Below, one piece after another: positions 1 to 5,972 of a stretch of DNA of 13,245 nt (the first letter of the stretch is position 1; each line of letters starts with the position of its first letter). A program made the position numbers and the translations under genes. The DNA lies in contig JBLHUT010000068.1 in assembly GCA_047629975.1 (NCBI GenBank), positions 1 to 13,245 on the forward strand, written 5' to 3'. The notes beneath the pieces were generated by a model. That model saw nothing but the letters and a program-made list of their open reading frames with translations. It made no database searches and was not told where the DNA came from. This DNA is from JBLHUT01 sp047629975 (GTDB taxonomy: Bacteria > Pseudomonadota > Alphaproteobacteria > Rhodobacterales > Rhodobacteraceae).

Positions 1-198
1 GTCGCCAATCCGGTCCAGCGCGATATCCGCATGATATCCCCGTATGAACCCCGCCGCTTTCAACCGGTCCAGACGGGCCCAACAGGGTGTCGCGGAAATA
101 TTGGCAATCTCGGCAAGCTTGGTTTTACTTAATTGTCCATGCTGCTGGATCGCGCTGAGAATGCGGATATCCGTACTATCCAGACCAATTCTTTTCAT
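1..198 (-). CDS. Lrp/AsnC-family transcriptional regulator, N-terminal part (runs off the window)
   Basis: Reading leftward from the ATG at 198, 66 codons stay open to the window edge. The protein begins MKRIGLDSTDIRIL and continues with a winged helix-turn-helix (residues about 6-60) in the order typical of AsnC/Lrp regulators: LDxxDxxIL, a helix ending QLSKTKLAEIANIS, then a recognition helix with CWARLDRLKAAGFIRGY. Such proteins bind DNA as dimers or octamers and sense amino acids through a C-terminal RAM domain, which lies outside the window. The start is preceded by AAGG about 10 nt upstream (209-212). A three-codon ATG-AAT-TCA-TGA just upstream overlaps the start and is probably incidental. 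Lrp regulators are often divergent from a transporter or catabolic gene, but none is recognisable in the next kilobase. The family call is firm; the target is unknown. Confidence 0.9.
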   Translation of the reverse strand, partial: MKRIGLDSTDIRILSAIQQHGQLSKTKLAEIANISATPCWARLDRLKAAGFIRGYHADIALDRIGD

Positions 199-1201
199 GA
201 ATTCATAACCTTCGCCGCGCTTTCTTGTGCTATGGACCACGCAAGCCACGGCCTGCCAGATAGATATTTATTAGGTCCTGAACGCTAGGCTTGCGACCGG
301 TTTTGCGACATCAACCGGACTAAACGCGTCGGGAACCGATGGCGAGGAACACTTTTAAGGCGCGGACTAACCGTTGCGCAGTATCCCCCCTGCACATTGC
401 ACCAACGCGTAGAGGGGGCCGGCTGCTATCACTTTTCTTCGTAGACGAGAGTAAAACCACAGCGAACGTCCGGAAACCGCCCGCCGTGCCAGCGTATCAC
501 GATCGTGCAGTCGTTCATCCACGTCTGGGACACCGAAGATATCAAAATGGCCCCCGAAATTCGGCGGCTTGAATGACAGCCACGCCGCACTTGCCGGCAA
601 CACACATTTATCGTTTAAGCGCAGCACATTGCATTTCGCGCTTCTACAGGATCGGCCACACCTGTTTCGCTCGGAAAGAGAGCACAAGATCGCCCATCAA
701 GGCTCGACTTGTCCCCTTGCACGTCACAGGTATCTTTTGGGTTTGAGCGGCCAACGGTGCCGTCGATTTGTGCGGGGATACAGGGGCAGAAATGCAGGCC
801 GCTTGCAAGAGGATGCCAGCGACCTTGCCCGAGACAGCAGGCGACGGCTTCAATGACCCCTCGATAGAATGACGGCATGACCCGAAATCTGAAAGTCGAC
901 GCCGGTTCGGCGTACAGTTTCAGGGCGAAACCCTGTGCATCCGCCCTTGATCGCCGCATAGCAACCCGCCACAGTCTGACCGGAACATGTCCGGTTTATG
1001 AGGTTGGTCTTGGTGTTTCGCCCGAGGCCCCGCACGCAACAGGTTTGCGTAAGGACCTGCCTGTTGTGGATGCCCCCGGACAGCCCGCTTCGCAAGACAG
1101 ACCTCAACCAGTTCCTGCCGTTGATCCAAAGTTCCTGCTCCGTTTAGCAGCCGCAACAACCGCTCGGCTTTGCGCCATGAACTTCCGGAGGATACGACCG
1201 T
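199..1201. other. About 1 kb with no gene that can be supported
   Basis: I see no coding sequence here with a recognisable family, a good ribosome binding site or a coherent domain. Both strands carry overlapping open frames of 60-130 codons, but their translations are rich in Arg, Ala, His and Cys with no hydrophobic pattern, as expected of shadow frames in GC-rich DNA. An AT-rich patch near 260-275 is a candidate promoter for the leftward Lrp-type gene. A plus-strand frame ending with the TGA at 574-576 has a protein-like tail (IVQSFIHVWDTEDIKMAPEI) but no start and may be a gene fragment. The stretch is most likely decayed sequence between the Lrp gene and the end of the transporter operon. 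Confidence 0.5.
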
Positions 1202-2467
1202 TCACGTCCGGCCTTTCCATGGCACCAGAAAGGTTTCTGCCTTGCGCATCACGACGTCGATGCTGAAACCGATCACACCGATCAGGATAATCCCCATGAG
1301 AACAATATCGGTCAGCTGAAAACGACTGGCGACCATGATCATCATGCCCGCGCCTTTTTCGGCCGCGACCAATTCAGCCGCGACCACCGTTCCCCAACAG
1401 ACCCCCATGGCAACCCGCGCACCAGTAAAGATTTCCGGCAAAGAGTTCGGCACGATCACATGTCGCAAAACCTGCCAGCGGCTCGCCCCAAGTGAATAAG
1501 CCGCGTGCACCTTGGAAATTGCCACCCCCGACACGCCCGCACGCGCCGAGATTGCCATGATCCACAGGGCCGCCAGAAACAGCAAGATGATCTTGCCGCT
1601 CTCGCCGATCCCCGCCCAGATGATCACCAGCGGGATCAACGCCAGCGGAGGCACCGGACGCATGAATTCAACGATCGGATCGAACCAGCCGCGGAACCAG
1701 CCGCTGAGACCCATGGCATAGCCCAGCGGAATACCGACAAGCGCACCGCAAATGAAGCCCACGACAACACGGTACAGTGACCAATAGAGATGTTCCCACA
1801 GCGTAAAATTCTGATATCCTTGCGCCGATATTTCCTTGATACGGGCCACAACTGCTTCGGGTGAAGGAAGCCAGATCGGCTCCATCTGCATGCCCGCGTC
1901 GGGCACGAAGTTCAGCGATCCTTTCGATGTCACCGCGACAACGCCGTCGGCAACCTCGATCCGGCTTCCCGGCGACACGGGTTGGCCATCGATCGCGACA
2001 ACACGGGCACCGTCACGGCGGGTGATCTCGTCGTTCTTGTCCATCAGCACCAGATCCGAACGCCACGCCGCGAGGGCAACGGAATCGTCTTTCGCAAAAC
2101 CGTCTCCGGGCTCCACGTCGATAGGCTCGCGCGTTTCTCCGGTGGGAAAGACGCGGGCATAGACGGTGGCGTCGTCGCGTGCGCCGTCAGGTGCTTCCAT
2201 GGTATAAGTGAACTGCGTGTCGCCGACAAACGGGCCCGGCGCGTGAACGGGCACCCAGTCCGAGCCGGTAAAGGCCCCCCACAGGAAAAAGAGCGTGAGC
2301 ACCGACAAAATACTGGCCCATCGATCGGGGCGCACCGCGCTCTCGTCGCCAAAGGTCACCGTCTTGAGGGAGGTGAAATCGCGCCGCACCCTGATTTTGC
2401 TCACCCCGAAACGCACAACGGCGAATGCGGCACAGAACATGGCGATATAAATGACAAGAACGATCAT
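1202..2467 (-). CDS. tauC: Taurine-type ABC transporter, membrane permease, with a large extra N-terminal region
   Basis: Permease subunit of an importer for taurine or a similar sulfonate, in the inner membrane. The C-terminal part (about residues 196-415) is a standard SsuC/TauC permease: LPSPEAVVARI, five or six membrane segments from about 230, the PVPPLALIPLVIIWAGIG stretch (271-288) and the coupling loop AAYSLGASRWQVLRHVIVPN (322-341) that docks on the ATPase. At 421 residues it is about 145 longer than E. coli TauC (275). The extra part is two membrane segments (2-20 and 50-67) and a polar domain of about 125 residues (70-195), probably periplasmic. The start ATG overlaps the tauB stop codon as ATGA, so translation is coupled. 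Taurine rather than another sulfonate is inferred from the TauA partner. Confidence 0.88.
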   Translation of the reverse strand: MIVLVIYIAMFCAAFAVVRFGVSKIRVRRDFTSLKTVTFGDESAVRPDRWASILSVLTLFFLWGAFTGSDWVPVHAPGPFVGDTQFTYTMEAPDGARDDATVYARVFPTGETREPIDVEPGDGFAKDDSVALAAWRSDLVLMDKNDEITRRDGARVVAIDGQPVSPGSRIEVADGVVAVTSKGSLNFVPDAGMQMEPIWLPSPEAVVARIKEISAQGYQNFTLWEHLYWSLYRVVVGFICGALVGIPLGYAMGLSGWFRGWFDPIVEFMRPVPPLALIPLVIIWAGIGESGKIILLFLAALWIMAISARAGVSGVAISKVHAAYSLGASRWQVLRHVIVPNSLPEIFTGARVAMGVCWGTVVAAELVAAEKGAGMMIMVASRFQLTDIVLMGIILIGVIGFSIDVVMRKAETFLVPWKGRT

Positions 2468-3273
2468 GTTTTTGCCCCCTCTGTGCGGCCCATAATCTCA
2501 TCTTCCATGTCCCAGATCATAGAAAGGATTTCCTCGCGTTTTGCGGCAAATTCCGGATCACGCTTTACGGCCCGCAGGTCCTGGCCCACGCCTGCCGCAG
2601 CAAACGGCAGGCGGTATTCCTTGTGGATGCGTCCCGGTCGCGGCGCCATCACCAATAGCCGCTGACCAAGCAGCAGGGCTTCCTCGACCGAATGGGTGAT
2701 CAGGATGATCGTCTTGCCGGTTTCTTTCCACAGACGCAGAACCAGCCCTTGCATTTTCTCACGCGTGAGCGCGTCCAGCGCCCCCAGCGGCTCGTCCATC
2801 AGGATCACGTCCGGATCGTTTGCAAGACACCGTGCCAAAGCGACCCGCTGCTGCATACCGCCCGAAAGCTCGTAAACCGACTTGTCCTTGAAATCCTGAA
2901 GGCCGACTACGTCAAGCAAGTGGTTCACATTCTCCGTGTAGTCTTTTTTCTTTAGGCCCGCCATCCGCGGCCCGAAACTTACATTGTCCCGCACACTCAT
3001 CCACTCGAACAGCGCGCCTTGCTGAAAGACCATTCCACGCTCGGCTCCGGGGCCTGTCACGGCATGTTCATTGAGCGTCACGCTCCCCTCTGTCGGAGCC
3101 AGAAACCCCGCAAGGATATTGAGAAACGTGGTCTTGCCACAGCCCGAAGGCCCCAGCACGCTCATCAGCTCGCCACTTTCTATTTCCAGCGAGACATCCT
3201 TGAGCGCTTGCACAAAGCTTCCGTTGGGAAGGTCGAACCGCATGGAAAGATTATTGACCGAAAGTTTCGACAT
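2464..3273 (-). CDS. tauB: Taurine-type ABC transporter, ATP-binding subunit
   Basis: Cytoplasmic ATPase that powers import together with the TauC permease. All nucleotide-binding motifs are intact in the 269-residue protein: Walker A GPSGCGKTT (residues 41-49), Q-loop FQQG (about 83-86), signature LSGGMQQRVALAR (136-148), Walker B ILMDEP (157-162), D-loop GALD and switch histidine in LITHS (H194). It belongs to the nitrate/sulfonate/taurine ATPase group by similarity to TauB and SsuB. I chose the ATG at 3273 (MSKLSVNNLSMRF). A GTG at 3285 is in frame but has almost no room for a ribosome binding site, whereas AAAGGG lies about 13 nt before the ATG. It follows tauA after an 80-bp gap containing a strong hairpin and overlaps tauC by 4 bp. 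Confidence 0.92.
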   Translation of the reverse strand: MSKLSVNNLSMRFDLPNGSFVQALKDVSLEIESGELMSVLGPSGCGKTTFLNILAGFLAPTEGSVTLNEHAVTGPGAERGMVFQQGALFEWMSVRDNVSFGPRMAGLKKKDYTENVNHLLDVVGLQDFKDKSVYELSGGMQQRVALARCLANDPDVILMDEPLGALDALTREKMQGLVLRLWKETGKTIILITHSVEEALLLGQRLLVMAPRPGRIHKEYRLPFAAAGVGQDLRAVKRDPEFAAKREEILSMIWDMEDEIMGRTEGAKT

Positions 3274-3313
3274 ACGGCACCACACACCCTTTGAGTTATC
3301 AGTGTTTAGAAAA

Positions 3314-3341
3314 CGCGGGCCCGTATCCGTACGGGCCCGCG
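3314..3341 (-). terminator. Perfect 12-bp stem-loop between tauA and tauB (attenuator or mRNA-stabilising hairpin)
   Basis: Left arm CGCGGGCCCGTA (3314-3325), four-base loop, right arm TACGGGCCCGCG (3330-3341), a fully paired GC-rich stem. Read leftward with the operon it starts 13 bp after the tauA stop and is followed by TTTTCT, the shape of an intrinsic terminator. TTTTT also follows it on the plus strand (3344-3348). Because tauB and tauC have no other obvious promoter, it more likely gives partial termination or protects the tauA transcript, so that binding protein is made in excess over TauB and TauC. That role is inferred from the general design of binding-protein transporter operons. 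Confidence 0.8.
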
Positions 3342-3353
3342 CAGTTTTTGTCG

Positions 3354-4355
3354 TTACATGTCGCCGGCTTGCGTCAGCGGCCCGACATTGACGTTCCCGG
3401 AATAATCATCCTTTGCGACGTCGAAACTGCCCGCTGCCACGAAGACATCAGCAACGCCCTTCATGAACCCTTGCGCGCCGCCGCCAAACCACTTCGGGCT
3501 AAGCTGATCGGCAACGGAGGGAAACGTGAAGGTTGCCATTGTGGCTCTGGCGGCGTCTTCGTCCATGCCGGCGTCCTTGGCGATCACGGGCAACATCATC
3601 TCGGTGTTCTCACCGCTGTTCCACATCGTGTTTGCCTCGGCCGTCACAGCAAGAAACGCCGCCACCACGTCAGGATTTTCGGCAACATAGTCACTTGGGC
3701 CGGAGGTCACGTCGAAGACGAGGATACCCAGCGCTTCTTTCTCTGCGCCAGTCAACAGAATGTTGCCGTGCTCCAGCATCCGGCGCAGGCTTCCGCCCCA
3801 GCCACAGGCCATGTCGATCGATCCCTGCGCGATCGCCGCGGCACCTTCGGGCGGGGCCATGTTGACGACCTGCATCGATCCGATGTCCACGCCGAAGTGG
3901 TTCATCTGCACGATGAAATTATAATGCGCGGCAGTACCCAACGGCACGGCAACTTTTTTGCCAGCAAGTTCGCCGGCACTGTCTTTGTCGATCTCAAGCG
4001 CTTCGCGCACAACGCAATTGTCGTTTTCAGCATAGCTGACCGCCACATCGAGAACTTGCAGGTCCTGGCCCGCGCTTGCCGCAACCACAAAAGGCGGCAC
4101 ACCCTGGCTGACCGAAAGCTGCACGTCACCCGACGCCATTGCCGCGCTCATCGCAGTGCCGGTATCAAAGGCGCGCCATTGGACTTCCATGCCCAACGCG
4201 TCGTCGTACATGCCTTCGACCTTGGCGTATTGGAAAGGCATCGGCCATTCTTGAAAATACCCGACTGTCAGCTGTTCTTGTGCTGTTGCGCCCTGTGCCG
4301 CAAATGCAGCAATGACACTCGCCAGGATCGTAATCCGTTTGGTTCCGTTTTTCAT
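3354..4355 (-). CDS. tauA: Taurine-type ABC transporter, periplasmic substrate-binding protein
   Basis: Exported binding protein that captures the substrate in the periplasm and delivers it to TauBC. The 333-residue protein starts with a classic signal peptide: basic MKNGTKR, hydrophobic ITILASVIAAFAA, and a likely cleavage after ATA (residue 25). The mature part follows the alphaproteobacterial TauA pattern as I remember it: LTVGYFQEWPMPFQYAKVEG, WRAFDTGTAMSAAMASGDV, SENDNCVVR-like (here AENDNCVVR), GKKVAVPLGTAAHYNF and MACGWGGSLRRMLEHG. The frame stays open 83 codons upstream of ATG 4355, but that extension would bury the signal peptide, so the start is placed at 4355, with AGAGAG about 10-15 nt before it. 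First gene of the leftward operon, divergent from the LysR gene. Ligand specificity between taurine and N-methylated analogues cannot be read from sequence. Confidence 0.9.
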   Translation of the reverse strand: MKNGTKRITILASVIAAFAAQGATAQEQLTVGYFQEWPMPFQYAKVEGMYDDALGMEVQWRAFDTGTAMSAAMASGDVQLSVSQGVPPFVVAASAGQDLQVLDVAVSYAENDNCVVREALEIDKDSAGELAGKKVAVPLGTAAHYNFIVQMNHFGVDIGSMQVVNMAPPEGAAAIAQGSIDMACGWGGSLRRMLEHGNILLTGAEKEALGILVFDVTSGPSDYVAENPDVVAAFLAVTAEANTMWNSGENTEMMLPVIAKDAGMDEDAARATMATFTFPSVADQLSPKWFGGGAQGFMKGVADVFVAAGSFDVAKDDYSGNVNVGPLTQAGDM

Positions 4356-4740
4356 TTTCAATCTACTCTCTGTTGGTTTTTTTGTCGTGTCGTTGGACCC
4401 GATTTCAGCGGGTTTTGCCAAACTGCCCGAGAAGACAGCCGGTTCCTCCTCGATCTGTGCCGAGGATGGTTGCCGTAAGGCATGCCGCGTGACGAACGGT
4501 GCATTTGTGTCACAGTCGAACTCCCGATAGCCAAATGGCTTTAAACCCTGCCATCCGGTCCCTTGCTCGTTTAACCGGCAAAATCGCACCGTGCCGAGCG
4601 GCAACCGCTCTGCGTCTCAAATGCTTCCACGGAATACAGAAATATCCGACGACAATTTGCTTTGTGAGATAAATTGAGATTTATATTTCCTATATTTCGA
4701 AATAAGGTGCCTATCTCAAACCTGTTCAGGGGGTTTTCCA
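4356..4740. promoter_or_regulatory. Divergent control region between tauA and the LysR-type gene
   Basis: The 385-bp gap separates two divergent start codons. Its right end (about 4657-4720) is strikingly AT-rich against GC-rich surroundings. It carries TGAGATA (4665-4671), a second copy TTGAGAT (4674-4680), and the inverted TATCTCAA (4712-4719), so TGAGAT occurs twice in one direction and once in the other. Between them lies ATATTTCGAAAT (4692-4703), containing the palindrome TTTCGAAA. This is the expected place for LysR-type binding, controlling both its own gene and tauABC. If tauA is transcribed from here, its leader would be roughly 300 nt long. No promoter hexamers match well enough to name. 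Confidence 0.65.
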
Positions 4741-5715
4741 ATGACTCGGCGCTCGACATCCAAGGATCTCAACCTGAAATGGCTGGAGCTGTTTCAGATT
4801 TGCGCGCAAAAGGGAACGCTTCAGGCGGCGGCGCGGGAATCGGGTCTGACGATCAGCACAGTGTCCTATCATCTTCGCAGTCTGGAGGATCATCTGGGCG
4901 TGGAGCTTTTCAACCATGCTCGAAGGCCGATGGTGCTAACGCCCAAGGGCACCGCGTTCTTGCGCAATATTGACCAAGCGCTCCATTCGATCCGCAAGGC
5001 CAAAGCCGAAGCCTCGGGCGGGACCATCTCGGACGCCAGTTTCCTGCGGATCGGCACGATCGATGATTTCGACAGCGACATCACCCCAGAGCTGGCCGTG
5101 TATCTGTCGGCGAGAATGCCCACTTGCGATTTTATGTATCATACCGATTCCAGCCATTCGATCATAACGATGTTGCGCGACCGCCAATTGGATATGGGCG
5201 TGACGACCACGCCAAGCGAGAGCATCCGTGATCTTCAGGATCGTCCATTGCTGCGCGACCCGTTTGTCATTGTCCTTCCGCTGGTTGACGACAGATCCCT
5301 GACAGAAATCGTAGAGGGGCGCACGAAACTGCCCTTCCTGCGCTTTTCCAGCAACTTGATGATCGCGCAACAGATCGAGTCGCAACTTCGTCGTATCGGC
5401 GTATCAGCCCCCCAAAGGTTCGAATGCAGCAGCCATCAAACACTTATGGCAATGGTGGCCGCCGGTGCCGGATGGACAATAACCACCCCGTTGCATTTTT
5501 CCCGCGCAAAACGGTTCCATTCGAAACTCCGGATGCACCGCTTTCCCGGCAAGACCTTTTCGCGCACGTTGGCCATTGTCATCACACCCGATTGCTCGAA
5601 TTCGCTTGTCGATATTATCGACAGCGAGCTGCGCCGCCTGATCCTTGAGCACGCCATTGCGCCCCTTCATAAAAGCAACCCGTGGCTCGCGGACAGCTTT
5701 ACGCTTGTCACCTGA
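4741..5715 (+). CDS. LysR-type transcriptional regulator, probable regulator of the tau/demethylase cluster
   Basis: DNA-binding activator or repressor of 324 residues, the usual LysR length. The N-terminal winged helix (about residues 10-70) shows the family pattern: LNLKWLELFQICAQKGTLQA, ESGLTISTVSYHLRSLEDHLG and ELFNHARRPMVLTPKG. The C-terminal co-inducer domain spans about 95-300. The ATG at 4741 follows AGGGGG with 7-9 nt spacing, a good ribosome binding site. It is divergent from tauA and about 250 bp upstream of the FAD-dependent dehydrogenase on the same strand, so it is well placed to control both arms. Taurine genes in many bacteria are controlled by Cbl or CysB (LysR type, E. coli) or TauR (GntR/MocR type, Rhodobacter); this protein is not MocR-like. 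The inducer is unknown. Confidence 0.9.
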   Translation: MTRRSTSKDLNLKWLELFQICAQKGTLQAAARESGLTISTVSYHLRSLEDHLGVELFNHARRPMVLTPKGTAFLRNIDQALHSIRKAKAEASGGTISDASFLRIGTIDDFDSDITPELAVYLSARMPTCDFMYHTDSSHSIITMLRDRQLDMGVTTTPSESIRDLQDRPLLRDPFVIVLPLVDDRSLTEIVEGRTKLPFLRFSSNLMIAQQIESQLRRIGVSAPQRFECSSHQTLMAMVAAGAGWTITTPLHFSRAKRFHSKLRMHRFPGKTFSRTLAIVITPDCSNSLVDIIDSELRRLILEHAIAPLHKSNPWLADSFTLVT

Positions 5716-5723
5716 ATGCGCGC

Positions 5724-5775
5724 GGGGCGGGGGCGATCTTGACCCGGGCGGGGCGGGGGCGACCTTGAACCGGGC
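5724..5775. repeat. Two tandem copies of a 26-bp GC-rich unit
   Basis: Unit one (5724-5749) and unit two (5750-5775) both begin GGGGCGGGGGCGA and end CCGGGC, differing at two positions. They start 9 bp after the lysR stop codon. The G-rich strand could form unusual secondary structure. It may be a slipped duplication in a non-coding spacer; no function is evident. Confidence 0.8.
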
Positions 5776-5849
5776 GGGATCGCGTAAAACCACCGAAACC
5801 GGCGCCATCCCCTGCCCTCGCATTCCGGGTACCTCTCCGCGCTGCCGTG

Positions 5850-5972
5850 CAAAGGTGCGCATTATATCATTTCGTCGCAAGTATAGTTCGATATTTTGAA
5901 AACTCGGAGCCGAACGTTGCGGCAAGACCGCGATGCGCGCCTTACTCCATGAAGCAGCTTTGGAGAGGCCCC
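5850..5972 (+). promoter_or_regulatory. Upstream control region of the FAD-dependent dehydrogenase
   Basis: After the G-rich repeats the sequence becomes AT-rich around 5862-5903. ATATTTTGAAAA at 5891-5902 matches 10 of 12 bases of ATATTTCGAAAT at 4692-4703 in the tauA/lysR control region, suggesting one regulator binds both. The ribosome binding site GGAGAGG (5962-5968) lies 4 nt before the ATG at 5973 and decides that start over an upstream in-frame ATG at 5949. Confidence 0.55.

Noticed and set aside
877..1266. 129-codon plus-strand frame overlapping the end of tauC
   Set aside because: Low-complexity Arg/Ala/Pro composition, no domain, and its 3' end lies inside tauC on the other strand.
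3291..4478. 395-codon plus-strand frame opposite tauA
   Set aside because: Antisense shadow of tauA: His/Arg-rich translation with no motif, while the minus frame gives a clear TauA with signal peptide.
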